64,000 bases of DNA from Mya arenaria (GCF_026914265.1 NC_069135.1:6031001-6095000); one strand, 5' to 3'. Shown: positions 1-12,596, counted from the stretch's first letter. The notes: a model not told the origin generated them from the letters alone. A program made the numbers and translations.

Positions 1-129
1 ATACACGGCCTTCAGGGCCCTCTTGTTAAATGTAACTACCTGCCCCATTCTGTTAATAAGTTAAGGGGGCATGGTCTACTATGAGATGATTCTGTCCTGG
101 AAGGAGACGCTGCACTGCATATTTCTCTT

Positions 130-1365
130 TCTTAAGTGCCCATCCTTCCCCGCCAGAGAATTGCTCCTCAGGATCAGCTGTACGACTCGTCCATCCATGA
201 CATTAGCATTGTCAGCAACTCAAATTTCTCATCTGCAGTTTGAGAATTAGGATAACCGGCTAGGCTGAAAACATAAGGTCTCTGTAACTGAAAGGCAAAC
301 TGCCTTGAGAGTGTCCATGTAAACAATTTTCTCATCTTACCCTTAACAACCAATGAGTGGGTACCCGTGTGCATACATTTATTTTTTTGAGAAAAGGTAC
401 AAATCCAAACATTTGAAGCAGACTTGTCGTCATCAACAACAGTACTATCGGAGTTTTTCGACGATTTAACACGCGGGTTTGACCCCTGACTGGGTTTAAC
501 TGATGAGGGATAAGGCTTATTCAGAATGCAGGTCGCTAAATATTGAAAACATCCAAACTCAATTTCCCTAAGAACTGCCGCATAAAAGGCCTTCAAATTC
601 TGAAAGGTAAAATGTGCATTCAAATACATGATTCATTTGAGTAAAGACAGTCTGCCATTTTTTTCTCTAGCGCTTGTTGTTGGATTTGAAATCATCTCCA
701 GTTCTCCTGCCACAAACAAATTAAAAGTCAGATCTTCAAATCCAATGTTTTGAGTTACAAATTCATAATTCAACGTAATTGAGAATGTGGATAACTTTGT
801 GTATTTTCAACTCTGTCAGCTGCTTTAGCTTTAATACCAGACTTTTTAGCACGTTTTCCCTTTTTATAATGTAACTGTTTGATCTTTAAAGAATCATCCG
901 AAAAAGTGCTGGCCGAAATCACGTCACTACTTGTAATTGAACTAGAATCGGAAAGAGCTATGGTCTAGTCAAGTTTCTTTATCTGTTTGGAGATTGCACT
1001 CTTCAAATCTGGCAACTGCCTCAGTTGATCCATGTCAAAATCACTCTTCTCTTTTCTAAAAACAGAACAATGTTTATCCTTTTTCAGGTCCTTCACCTTA
1101 CGTTTTTTTCACTTCTAACTTCCTGCACAACGCCTCCTTCTCCTGCATTTTTTGCAGACGTCTCTCCTCGGTTTCAAACGATTGCATTTCTTCCAACATG
1201 GAGGTCATCTCAGCATCCGAGTCTCTTCGAAACGTTCGACCAACTCCCTGTCCTTGTCAACCACCTCTTTTTGGGATTCGCAGAATTTGCCCCCGGCAAG
1301 TAATAAAGGGGAGTAACCCTTTCTGCCTTCTCTGAAGTCCCAGAGGCCCGTCCTTCCATATTCTC
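130..1365 (-). pseudogene. Decayed retrotransposon gag-like ORF
   Basis: On the minus strand the longest open piece is 174-629 (151 codons). It contains a Cys/His cluster (WICTFSQKNKCMHTGTHS) resembling the zinc-binding block of gag-like first ORFs in molluscan retroelements. Upstream, 640-1365, are further fragments in matching style: a charged coiled-coil-like stretch rich in Glu/Lys/Gln, then a Ser-rich block, then a segment reading AGELEMISNP. In-frame stops and a frameshift separate them, for example a TAG at about 957-970, so no full protein is encoded. No reverse transcriptase or LTR is visible; the element probably continues beyond position 1. The gag-like assignment rests on remembered family resemblance and is an inference. 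Confidence 0.5.
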
Positions 1366-2409
1366 TGTGTCTAATTTTCACACAGAATTTAATTGGCGAT
1401 AATTAATTGCCGCCCTTTTCCTTGATGCCATCAGACTGTCTGTACCAGCTTATAATGTTACAGGAGCGTTATCGAGTTAACAGGAACAGAAATATTCATT
1501 ACACAATTGTCTAATACAGTTTATAAATACAGCGCCCAAACGAGCTTGCTGTCGGCGCTGTGCTGTTTCAACAACCTCCCTCCTATTCAGCTTCATCTAA
1601 CTTAATAAGTAGATGAAACTGAGTGAAACCCTCTCAAATATTCAATCCTTTCTTTTATAAAACTTATTTCAAGAAGACAACTGTGAGGCATGACAAAGAT
1701 CGAATGAATATTTTAGCGGGGAAATTTTTGCACCAAAACTATCGCAAAATAAAGGAACCAATCAGAATATATATAATATTAATTACTGCTGCTGTCTACC
1801 TACATGTAGGTTATGCTTGATAATGCCCTTACAATATTTTCAATTGACACTCAGTTATTACCAGTAATGCCATTGAACTTTACTCACCACATGATCCAGT
1901 GTTCAAGTGTTTGGTGACCTTTTTATTTCAATGTAGGAAAAGAAAAGTAATAACGTAAGCCCAAAGTGCACCAATTAGGACTAGAAATTGTTAACATTTT
2001 CTAACATCCAAACCCGGATCTGCCTATTATATGTTGGTTGTCATCTGTTGTGTGTCATGAACAAATGCTACATCAACTATTTACACTCTTGTAGCAACGT
2101 TTTTAACCCATTTCTTTAAAATTTGGTTAGAAAGTGTGCCTCTAGGAAATCTAGGTCAAGTTTTATATTAATGTAATGGGTTTAAAATGTTAGTCACACG
2201 GTCAAATATTAGAACCAGTTTTTATAAAAAGCAGAGTGGAGGCCACATTTTCTTCAAAATCGTCAAGTCCAGATTATGAACCTGAAAAATGGCACATCAA
2301 AAAGCCCAAAATTTAAATGTTTATATTTAATAATTATATTCAAGTTATACTCTCACATTTTAATGTATATGAATTATCAAAAAAATGAAAAAGTTATTCT
2401 ACCTGTAAC
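1366..2409. other. Intergenic, no feature recognised
   Basis: AT-rich sequence with short open frames only. I see no splice-bounded exon, RNA gene or terminal repeat here. Confidence 0.5.
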
Positions 2410-2910
2410 TTAAAGGGACTGTGTCACAGATTGGCACCAAAAAAAGTTTTTTTCTGTAACGAATCTCAGGACAATTATCTAATAGAATGTGTTACGCTTT
2501 TATATCATAATTGTAAAAAATAGTACCAAAATGTAAAAAAAAATTCTGTCGGTGACCGGGTTCGAACCCGCGTCGCCAAAATTGAAGTCCAATGTCTTAC
2601 TAACTGAGCTATTAAGACTTACTCTAATTGGGTGACATAATTAAGCTATACACCTACCTCGGTAATATCACGTGATAACACCAACTAGCCAATCACGCAT
2701 AAGGAATGAAATCTACCTGGTAGATATACCCAGTAATCTTTTTTAATGGAAAATACGAAATAACTGCTGAACTTAAATAAATTGTAAACTATGTGGTACT
2801 TCAGTTAGTAAGTTTCAATGCATTGTACACATCGTTGTCAAGTTTATGTCATTTTTCGACAATTTTCTTTTTTTTCCACTATTTTATCATCTGTGAGACA
2901 GCCCCTTTAA
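2410..2910 (-). mobile_element. TTAA-flanked MITE with internal tRNA-like promoter, copy 1
   Basis: The ends are inverted repeats: left TTAAAGGGACTGTGTCACAG and, read from the other strand, right TTAAAGGGGCTGTCTCACAG. TTAA at each end is the likely target duplication, as in piggyBac- and Kolobok-type elements. Internally, on the minus strand (about 2545-2625), lies a tRNA-like segment with an A-box-like TAGCTCAGTTAG and a perfect B-box core GGGTTCGAACCC. No transposase is encoded, so it is non-autonomous. Two further copies lie at 12694-13198 and 62725-63109. Confidence 0.75.
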
Positions 2911-3304
2911 GGTTGTAATGGAGAGGGTTTGATGCACTTTAAAGACCATGACTGATTTTAAATCTAAGATTCCTAATATATGGGATAGTCAATGGTAACC
3001 TCATGAAAAGGTTCATGGGTAATATAAAGCGAGTTTATAGACATGTCATACCCCTATATAATTTATCTGTTGAGTATCATTTAATTAATTGCATATTTCA
3101 TTTATGGTATAAAGGTTAAATACATGATATATATTCAGAAACAAGAATAAAATGAAAGATAGAAAACACAATTAAGTTCAGTCTTTTTTGTGCTTAACAT
3201 TTTTTTTTAACATAAAGCTAATAATAACAAAAAGAATATATCATGTTGTTAACATTTTTAAACCACATTCTGGCATTACTGAAGATTTTTGCTTTGTTGG
3301 TTGC
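2911..3304. other. Intergenic, no feature recognised
   Basis: AT-rich spacer. Nothing supported was found. Confidence 0.5.
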
Positions 3305-3840
3305 TATAGAAACTTTAAGGTTACCTGGAGCAGCCCCTGGGGCTGGGACTCAGGGGGGACGAGCAGTCAGGACCTTGCAAGACCTTTGAGCATGTGTCGC
3401 CCATTGGCTCTGTGTGGTTCCTGATGGGTTTTCAGAATTTATCACGAATTAGTGAACTGGAAATGGCCCTACCTGTCCCCCTGCCCCCTACTCCAGGGAA
3501 AGCGCCTGGACTTGGGAGTCACAGGTAAAAAAAAAATACAGCCAGAGACCCCTTCTTTACTTCTGTTTATGATATTAATACAACTGATTGAAAACACATA
3601 TATATTCCTTGATATAGTAACTTTAAGGTAACCTGGAGCAGCCCCTGGGTCTGGGTCTCATGGGGGACGAGCAGTCAGGACCTTCCGGAACCTTTGAGCA
3701 TGTAGCGCCAATTGGCTTTGTGTGGTGCCAAATTGGGTTTTCAGAATTTATTACTAATAATGACCTGGAAATGTCCTACCTGTCCCCCTGCCCCCCTACT
3801 CCAGGGAAAGCGCCTGGTCTTGGGAGTCACTGGTTATAAA
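3305..3840. repeat. Tandem duplication, two copies of about 230 bp, period about 307 bp
   Basis: The block beginning ACTTTAAGGTTACCTGGAGC at about 3312 recurs at about 3619 (with GGTA for GGTT). The downstream landmarks recur in the same order in both: GGGGGACGAGCAGTCAGGAC, then CTGTCCCCCTGCCCC, then CAGGGAAAGCGCCTGG, then GGGAGTCAC. Copies differ by scattered substitutions and indels, so the duplication is not recent. The intervening sequence is AT-rich. No coding potential is evident. Confidence 0.8.
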
Positions 3841-4708
3841 AGATAAAAAAAAAATACAACCTGAGACTCCATATTTACTTCTTCTATTTATGATATAAAT
3901 ATTTCAGTGTTTGTAAACATATACTTTTTTATTTCCTTGGGCTATGTTTTCTTGAATTATGTTATGTATATAAGGGCGGAGTCTCAAGCTGGAATTAAAG
4001 GTCATATTCTCCGCCTAAGTTTGCCTGGTCACTTTCTGACATGCCTTTTCTATGTTAATTTGTATTTGTTTTATTTTCATAATTGCATATCAAAATGTTT
4101 TAAAGGTGTGGAGACCCTGGGGAAATAAATGGGAAAAAAATGAAAAAAAATAATATGAAAAATAATAATAAAAAAATGAATGAAGAAAAAAAAAGTGAAA
4201 AATGAAAAAAAAAAAAAAATCAACCAGGGGCATCCATGTATATTTTGTTTTATTATACTGATACTTCGTGCATGTCACTTTAAAATTAATTAATTCAGAA
4301 ATAATGTATAATTGTGTTTTACTGGAAGTTTAATATATATCACCAAACCTATGTATAAATGAATTCATTTAACAACTAACTATTACAACACTTTAAATTA
4401 AGGTGTCCAGGCAAACACATGGGGCTGTGCTCTAACCCTTGGGGTATAATGATGATCTTTCACAGCACAAATTTCTTATAACTTACTTTCCAATAAAGGA
4501 GGGCATGAGCAATACAGTCCCATGGCACACTTCCAGCATTATAAAATCCACCCAACAATGGGAGGTTTAGGATGCAGGCTGATCGGCAATCCTTTTTAAT
4601 TGTCAGTTGGTCAGTATATAAAAAGGGCATATGAAATGTGTTTTTGTAAAAAATCAAACTGAACTTCAGTTTTAGTAACTTTTACTGCTAAATGGAGAAG
4701 AATGCATG
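3841..4708. other. Intergenic, AT-rich with A-rich tracts
   Basis: Contains a low-complexity A-rich tract at about 4128-4222. A 96-bp-class open frame exists, but nothing resembling a gene. Confidence 0.5.
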
Positions 4709-4710
4709 TA

Positions 4711-5950
4711 GATGAGCAAAAAGCATGTTTGGGAATATGGACCCTCTTTGGCTTATGATCAGAGAATGTCTGGAAATGTGGACCATGTTTGGCTAATGAT
4801 CAGAGAATGTTTGGAAATGTGGACCTTGTTTGGCTTATCATTAGAGCATGTTCGGAAATATGGACCCTGTTTGGCTAATGATCAGAGAATGTCTGGAAAT
4901 GTGGACCCTGATTGGCTAATGCGGTCAGAGAATGTTCGGAAATGTGGACCCTGTTTGGCTAATGATCAGAGAATGTTTGGAAATGTGGACCCTGTTGGCT
5001 GATGGAACAGAGCATGTTTGGAAAAGTTGACCCTGTTTGGCTGTCAGAGCATGTATGGAAATATTGACCCTGTTTGGCTAATGATCAGAGAATGTTTGAA
5101 AATGTGGACCCTGTTGGCTGATAGAACAGAGCATGTTTGGAAATGTGGACCCTGTTTGCTGTCAGAGCATGTATGGAAATATGGACCCTGTTTGTTTGGC
5201 TATAAAACCACGTGTGGAAATGCATACCCTGTTTGGCTATCAGAGCATATATGAAAATGTGGACCCAGTGTGGCTATCAGAGAATGTATGGAAATGCAGA
5301 CTCAGTGTGGCTATCAGAGAATGTATGGAAATGCGGACCCAGTTCGGCTATAAATGCATGTATGGAAAATGCGGACCCAGTGTGGCTATAAATGCATGTA
5401 TGGAAATGTGAACCCTGTTTGGCTATCAGAGCATGTATGGAAATGCAGACTCAGTGTGGCTATCAGAGAATGTATGGAAATGCAGACTCAGTGTGGCTAT
5501 CAGAGAATGTATGGAAATGCAGACCCAGTGTGGCTATCAGAGAATGTATGGAAATGCAGACTCAGTGTGGCTATCAGAGCTTTTATGGAAATGCGGACCC
5601 AGTGTGGCTATCAGAGAATATATGGAAATGCAGACCCAGTGTGGCTATCAGAGAATGTATGGAAATGCAGACCCAGTGTGGCTATCAGAGAATGTATGGA
5701 AATGCAGACTCAGTGTGGCTATCAGAGAATGTATGGAAATGTGGACCCTGTTTGGCTATAAGAGCATGTATTGGAATGCGAACCCTGTTTGGCTATCGGA
5801 GCATGTATGGAAATATGGACCCTGTTTTGCTTTAAGAGCATGTATCGAAATAAAGGCCCTATTTGGCTATTAGGGCGTGTGGCAAAGTGTACACTCTGGC
5901 TATAAAAGCATGTGTTTATGTGCAAACACTGTTTTGCTATAAGCAAACAC
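4711..5950. repeat. Minisatellite, unit 37-41 bp, about 30 copies
   Basis: Direct repeats around the core GTATGGAAATGCAGACTCAG plus TGTGGCTATCAGAGAAT. In the more homogeneous right half the period is 37 bp (for example TATCAGAGAATG at 5461 and 5498). In the left half the unit is about 41 bp with a variant GATCAGAGAATGTTTGGAAA. Because 37 is not a multiple of three, each frame cycles through the same peptide. This yields several overlapping open frames of up to 147 codons that are by-products of the repeat. Divergence rises toward both ends. Confidence 0.9.
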
Positions 5951-6480
5951 TATAAAATGTGACACAAGATAGTCTCAGCAAATGAAGAATGATAAATATT
6001 GAAACATGACTTGAAGATGACACTTGTCTGGGATGTTATCATCAAACTACAGTGTTTAGGCTGTGCAAAACATGTCAAGATGTTGGACACACAGGGATTG
6101 GTGGCCTAGATTTCAGTGCTAAAAGTGCAAACAGTTACTGGAGCTGACTATGCCATATGTGCAACCTTTCGTTGTTCATCACTACAAAGCAGCCCATCAA
6201 TGCACATAGTAAGTGAAGCCTGGCATGGAAATTACAGTGCCAACAAGTCAACCCTGCAAAAATAAAAAAAACCCAACAGACTTCATATTCTTTATAATGT
6301 AGACTGATATATAAGCACCATGTGAATCTTGGATGAGCAAAGTTTTGAGGAGCATCTCGGAGGTCACAATTTCAAAACATCGGATGCCCTGGAATTTTTC
6401 TATACCTAAGGATGACTTTAGAAGTGCCCTTCTTGGACTGTATTGAGCATCTGAAAAGTGTCTGGATGTGCATTGAAAAT
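5951..6480. other. Intergenic, no feature recognised
   Basis: Unique-looking AT-rich DNA with no supported gene. Confidence 0.4.
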
Positions 6481-6770
6481 ATTTCAAAGGACTCTGCTGA
6501 AAGGTATTGCCCCTGCTCATAAATCAGCCATGATAAAAAGGGTGTCTAGAGACAAGACGACCAGACTCTTACACATGCAGCCTGATCTAGCCTTTTCCTA
6601 ACATCTGTAAGAGTGCCAATTTGGACTGAGAAAGGCTGAATGACAGTGCCCCTTGCCCCGAGTCAGCCACAATAAAAATTGTGCATATTAGACCAAACAA
6701 CTTCAGACTTTTACACATGCAGCCTCATCTAGCCTGTATCTAAAGTGGACTTTCTAGACTGTTTCAAAAA
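6481..6770. repeat. Diverged tandem duplication, period about 140 bp
   Basis: TTACACATGCAGCCTGATCT at about 6569 recurs as TTACACATGCAGCCTCATCT at about 6710, and the preceding CAGCCATGATAAAAA recurs as CAGCCACAATAAAAA. The two copies are otherwise diverged. Confidence 0.6.
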
Positions 6771-8400
6771 TGAATGTATGCATAAGAAATATATTTTCAA
6801 ATTAAGTTGTTTTCATATCACTGTGTGTTAGGAGTGTTCATATGTCTCGAGTAGTTTGCCAAGGAAATATATATTATTGTAATAGTAGACTGTGCCTAGA
6901 ATGTGGTTTCTCTTTACACAGGTGTTCTTTTAGCTTTTTGTATTCAAGACTAATATAGATTTTAACCAGTTAATGAACTGTATACACTTCTTGGTAAGTT
7001 TGATGTAAGGAATATTTGATACAACTAAAGATGGTATGTCTAGTTCTATAAACTCAAACAACTCGCACGCCAAATGGGTCTTATCTGAAAACGTAAGAAA
7101 CCAAAAACTCAATGCTTTCCCTTCCTTATTGCAATCTTTTTGATTCTTGGTTAGAATGTTTGTCTTATATATATATTATGACATCATGGTCAAGTTCTTA
7201 TTTTTGTCATGTGTATTCATAATGAAGGTTACTTTTTTAAAATCTGTCTTATCGATAGAGGTCATACCTTCTACTCAATCTATATGAAACATGATCAGAA
7301 TGTGAGTCAGTATAATGTCAAGGAAATGACTGAAAATGGGTAAAAAAAACTAAAAAAAGTCATTATATTAAAATTTAAGTTCTGAAAACCTTATCTTTGA
7401 AGAGGCCACATTTTCTGCCAAATCTTCACTAAACTTTTATCAGAATGTTAATATAATAGGTTGATGTGGTTATGTCTCATGTGAAGGTCAATACATAGGA
7501 CCCTAGGTTGAATGGTTCAACAACCATAATAATCATCTCTATAAATTTTAGGGCAAGATCTATTATAGGCTTTGTTGATGTCTTAAAGTAGATTGCTACT
7601 AAGGTTAAATGTTTCACAAACCTTATTTTTAATACCAATTTTACGGCAACATTTTCCACTGAGATCACTAACACAAACACTTAATACAATTACAAAATAC
7701 AATTAAAGCTGTGATACTCAGGAGAGCAATAAGTTGTCTTCATGGACCTTTTGTGATTATCTCTGTCCTCTGAAAATCTTATAACTCTACTACATGACAA
7801 TTACTGCACCATTTCAATTTGAAAGCCTAACCGTTTGCCTGAGCTTCTTAATGGATCATCTGAACCAGGAGCAGATATTTTCAACTCCCAAGACTTTCCA
7901 ACCCCTTTTGTCATTTGGGAAATAAAAGAATTTTGAACCCCTTTGACTTAGACTTTTCAATCCCACCTTAATCAAAGACATTCAACTCTTAGTAAATGAA
8001 GACTTGCCAACCCCTTGATTTCGTTTTGGAAAGATTACAAATAAATAATAAACAATTTATATCTCAGTTTATTTTCAAGATGAAGAATTATGAAAATAAT
8101 GAGACAGTTCAATTAAAATGATAAATAAGGAAAACACGTAACAAATATACAATATATACACCAAATATACAATATATACACAGATGGGATTATATATGAA
8201 TAAGTAATAACCATTGCTATTTAATAAATAGATAAATGGACATTCTTGAAACTCATAACAGTTATTATATTCCAAAATACATGCAAAATGAAGTGTTGAT
8301 ATATATTATAGAGTACAAATACATAAACACAAAAGTCATGAGAAAAAAACATACACATGTAAAAATATACTACATGTACTGGTTTGACTATTGATAATGA
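6771..8400. other. Intergenic, no gene seen
   Basis: AT-rich. The only structure noted is a short direct repeat CAAATATACAATATATACAC near 8142 and 8162. Open frames up to 67 codons have no recognisable features. Confidence 0.5.
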
Positions 8401-8404
8401 CTCC

Positions 8405-10025
8405 GACTCAATGATAAATCTCCCCTATCTCCCTCAGAAAATCATGGGGATCATGCATGTCCCACAACTCCTGGATACAAGGTAGACACCCCGCCTGTTT
8501 ACCCCCCATCTGCTCTCCTACCAGCTGGGCCTGGAGCAGAACAAGATTTGCAAGGTTCCCTCTCCATCAGTCCAAGTAAAACATAAAGTGGAAGTTTTCT
8601 GCGCCTGGCCTTGGCATTCCTGCTCCCAGTATTGGCATTTCTGCACCCGAGCTTGGCATTCCTGTGGCCAGTATTGGCATTTCTGCACCCGAGCTTGGCA
8701 TTCCTGCGCCCAGTGTTGGCATTTCTGCTCCCAGTTCTGGCATTTCTGCACCCAAGCTTGGTATTCCTGCGCCCAGTATTGGTATTTCTGTGCCAAGCCT
8801 TGGCATTTCTGCGCCCAGTATTGGCTTTTCTGCTCCCAGCCTTGGCTTTCCTGCGCCCAGTATTGGCATTTCTGTGCCCGGCCTTGGCCTTCCTTCGCCT
8901 GGCCTTGGCATTCCTGCACCCAACCTTGGCTTTCCTGCGCCCAGTATTGGCATTTCTGCGCCCAGTATTGGCATTTCTGCGCCTGGAATTGGGGTACCTG
9001 CCACGATGCCCTCCTAGAAATAATGAAAATATGAATTCAGCATACTATGATAAGCATTGACTCAATGTACAAGTTAAGTTAGTACTTTGACAGGACATGT
9101 GTTTATGCATCAAATTAAACCTAGATTACAATTTATAAATGTATACAATCCTTTAGTCACTGCATAAGTAAACCATACCCCTTTTATGTTATATACTATT
9201 ATTTTGTCTATATTTTAATATACAAACTCATCTTCAGTTTCGTTTTTGATGAAGACGTTCTTTCTGTAGACTGACCTCACATCTGTTGGCCAACAATAAG
9301 TTCCCAAGCCACTGGTCACTAACCTTAACTCAAACAGTTCGGGCAGCATTTGAGATATGCCATCAGATGATCTTTCTGCTTTTGGAACGATCATGGAATA
9401 TCTTCTGGCGGTACGAAAGGAAGAGTCAGAAGCTTCTGCACGTGATGGTAGATGCTGTCATGTCTCTGGATAGCTACAGTACCTTCTTCCAAGTCTGTTA
9501 TGAAGGCATCTACCAGTTGTGCTTCCTCCAGTGTCAATGATCTTCCTCAACACCTGTCAAAATGAAGATGACATTTTAGATCTACCGGATAGTGTTGTTG
9601 TTTTTTTAAATGAGCATGGCAATTTAACCATGAGCCATATTCATTTAATGTTGCTGGCTTAAATGGTAATTACATGTACTTACCCTTTTACAGTCAAGTT
9701 ATTCATTGTTTTTCTCAGTGGTATTTATTAATCGGCAAAGCATTTTTCTATTTTATTTCAGTCACAAATTATGCTAACAAACTAAACCCTATGTACAGGT
9801 TATTTGTTACAGTTGAAAATCATTTTCAGGGACCTTTAGAAAATCTTTAACCTAATATTGTCAGGGGGGCCTTCCAGTTGCTGCTGTGGTTTCTGATGGC
9901 GTGATTGATGTGGCTTCTTGTTCTTCTTCCTTCTCATCTTCCTTCTCATCTCCCTTCTCATCTTCTTTACTGATGTATTCTAGCAGGTCTCTCAGGTTAT
10001 CCAAGATGTCCTACATTTCCATTGC
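8405..10025 (-). pseudogene. Candidate minus-strand coding locus, probably broken
   Basis: Three protein-like stretches occur in order on the minus strand. About 10005-9873 reads DILDNLRDLLEYIS followed by an acidic Lys/Glu/Asp run and a Ser/Thr-rich end. About 9535-9300 reads TLEEAQLVDAFITDLEEG, then a helical-looking stretch with one in-frame TGA after VPPEDIP. About 9005-8570 is the heptad repeat (GAEMPIL type), and about 8560-8405 reads LVLLQAQLVGEQMGG and ends ELWDMHDPHDFLREI before a stop. AG acceptors precede the first two blocks (TGTAG, TTGAG), but convincing donors are missing and stops interrupt the frame. I do not recognise the family. It may be a decaying gene, an incorrectly parsed gene, or a transposon-derived ORF. 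Confidence 0.3.
8600..9005. repeat. 21-bp minisatellite encoding heptads in open frames
   Basis: About 19 copies of a 21-bp unit of the form TTGGCATTTCTGCGCCCAGTA. Since 21 is divisible by three, frames stay open on both strands: plus frame ISAPSIG heptads, minus frame GAEMPIL heptads, 117-149 codons long. Variation among copies is largely at the same few positions. Coding is more plausible on the minus strand because protein-like stretches flank it there, but this is weak evidence. Confidence 0.85.
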
Positions 10026-10344
10026 TGGAACGTCAGTATAGAAAAACATCAGAACATATGTAATAACACAAACTAGCACATTCATGTTATGTTATCATGG
10101 TGAATTGAATAACAGATCAGAACAGAACAAAACAGAACAGAGTTTTTGTGTTAAATCCTCAAATGTAATCAAGAATCTCTTGACCACGGTCACTTACTTT
10201 CTTTTTAATGCACATAATTTTACTTTCAAATCAGTATGCCAATTATTTCAAATGAGAATATTTTTTACAAATGTATTAACACTGTCCTTGAGATCACAAC
10301 CAGTCTGGATGAAAAGGCTTTCACATTTCACTTTAGCCTGACTA
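10026..10344. other. Intergenic, no feature recognised
   Basis: Contains a short ACAGAACAGAAC-type simple repeat near 10117-10140. Nothing else is supported. Confidence 0.4.
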
Positions 10345-12596
10345 CAAACACATGACCCCAAAGTCCATGTGTTTGGTGACATGACCCCTAGATCCATATG
10401 TTGTTTGATGACATGACCCCTAAGTCCATAAATTATGTTGTTTGGTGACTTGACCCCTGAGTCCATGTGTTATTTGGTGCTGTTGCCCCTAAGTCCATGT
10501 GTTGATTGGTGACGTGACCCCTAAGTCCGTGTGTTGTTTGATGACAATGGCATGATCCCTTAGTCCATATGTTGTTTGATGACTTGACCCCTTAGTCCAT
10601 GTGTTGCTTGGTGACATTGCCCCTAAGTCCATGTGTTGATTGGTGACATGACCCCTAAGTCCCTGTGTTGTTTGATGACATGACCCCTAAGTCCATGTGT
10701 TGTTTGGTGACATGACCCCTAAGTCCATGTGTTGTTTTTTGGTGACATGACCCCTTAGTCCATGTGTTATTTGGTAACTAGACCCCTAAGTCCATGTGTT
10801 ATTTGGTAACTAGATCCCTAAGTCCATGTGTTATTTGGTAACTAGACCCCTAAGTCCATGTGTTGTTTGGTAACTAGACCCCTAAGTCCATGTGTTGTTT
10901 GGTGACATGACCCCTAAGTCCATGTGTTGTTTGGTGACATGACCCCTAAGTCCATGTGTTGTTTGGTGACATGACCCCTAAGTCCATGTGTTGTTTGGTG
11001 ACATGACCCCTAAGTTCATGTGTTGTTTGGTGACATGACCCCTAAGTCCATGTTTGTTTGGTAACTAGATCCCTAAGTCCATGTGTTGTTTGGTAACTAG
11101 ACCCCTAAGTCCATGTGTTGTTTGGTAACTAGACCCCTAAGTCCATGTGTTGTTTGGTGACCTGACCCCTAAGTCCATGTGTTGTATGATGACATGACCC
11201 CTAAGTCTGTGTTGTTTGGTGACATGACCCCTAAGTCCATGTGTTGTTTGGTGACCTGACCCCTAAGTCCATGTGTTGTTTGGTGACCTGACCCCTAAGT
11301 CTGTGTTGTTTGGTGACATGACCCCTAAGTCCATGTGTTGTTTGGTAACTAGACCCCTAAGTCCATGTGTTGTTTGGTAACTAGACCCCTAAGTCCATGT
11401 GTTGTTTGGTAACTAGACCCCTAAGTCCATGTGTTGTTTGGTAACTAGACCCCTATGTCCATGTGTTGTTTGGTGACCTGACCCCTAAGTCTATGTGTTG
11501 TATGGTAACTAGACCCCTATGTCCATGTGTTGTTTGGTGACCTGACCCCTAAGTCTATGTGTTGTTTGGTGACATGATCCCTAAGTCCATATGTTGTTTG
11601 GTGACATGACCCCTAAGTCCATGTGTTGTTTGGTGACATGACCCCTAAGTCCATGTGTTGTTTGGTGACATGACCCCTAAGTCCATGTGTTGTTTGGTGA
11701 CATGACCCCTAAGTTCATGTGTTGTTTGGTGACATGACCCCTAAGTCCATGTTTGTTTGGTAACTAGATCCCTAAGTCCATGTGTTGTTTGGTAACTAGA
11801 CCCCTAAGTCCATGTGTTGTTTGGTAACTAGACCCCTAAGTCCATGTGTTGTTTGGTGACCTGACCCCTAAGTCCATGTGTTGTATGATGACATGACCCC
11901 TAAGTCTGTGTTGTTTGGTGACATGACCCCTAAGTCCATGTGTTGTTTGGTGACCTGACCCCTAAGTCCATGTGTTGTTTGGTGACCTGACCCCTAAGTC
12001 TGTGTTGTTTGGTGACATGACCCCTAAGTCCATGTGTTGTTTGGTAACTAGACCCCTAAGTCCATGTGTTGTTTGGTAACTAGACCCCTAAGTCCATGTG
12101 TTGTTTGGTAACTAGACCCCTAAGTCCATGTGTTGTTTGGTAACTAGACCCCTATGTCCATGTGTTGTTTGGTGACCTGACCCCTATGTCCATGTGTTGT
12201 ATGATGACATGACCCCTAAGTCTGTGTTGTTTGGTGACATGACCCCTAAGTCCATGTGTTGTTTGGTGACCTGACCCCTAAGTCCATGTGTTGTTTGGTG
12301 ACCTGACCCCTAAGTCTGTGTTGTTTGGTGACATGACCCCTAAGTCCATGTGTTGTTTGGTAACTAGACCCCTAAGTCCATGTGTTGTTTGGTAACTAGA
12401 CCCCTAAGTCCATGTGTTGTTTGGTAACTAGACCCCTAAGTCCATGTGTTGTTTGGTAACTAGACCCCTAAGTCCATGTGTTGTTTGGTAACTAGACCCC
12501 TATGTCCATGTGTTGTTTGGTGACCTGACCCCTAAGTCTATGTGTTGTTTGGTGACATGATCCAAAAGTCCATGTGTTGATTGGTGACATTACCCT
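10345..12596. repeat. Large 32-bp minisatellite with higher-order organisation
   Basis: About 70 copies of a 32-bp unit built on CCCCTAAGTCCATGTGTTGT plus TTGGTGACATGA. Three variant endings alternate: TGACATGA, TAACTAGA and TGACCTGA. The variants are not random. A rare 'CATGTTTGTTTGGTAACTAG' variant occurs at about 11050 and again at about 11749, and a 'TGATGACATGACCCCTAAG' plus TCTGTG variant occurs at about 11188, 11886 and 12208. Blocks of about 699 bp and about 322 bp have therefore been duplicated as units. Period is constant with no unique spacers, so this is not a CRISPR array. Confidence 0.93.

Noticed and set aside
5133..5873. Overlapping plus-strand open frames of 92-147 codons with MYGNADPVWLSENVW-like repeats
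   Set aside because: The 37-bp repeat makes the same peptide recur in all three frames, which is expected of a minisatellite and not of a gene.
8588..9060. Plus-strand frames of 117-149 codons over the 21-bp repeat
   Set aside because: Three plus frames and two minus frames are all open because of repeat periodicity, and no flanking plus-strand exon is seen.
10345..12596. CRISPR-like array
   Set aside because: Continuous 32-bp tandem repeat without unique spacers, in a eukaryotic genome.
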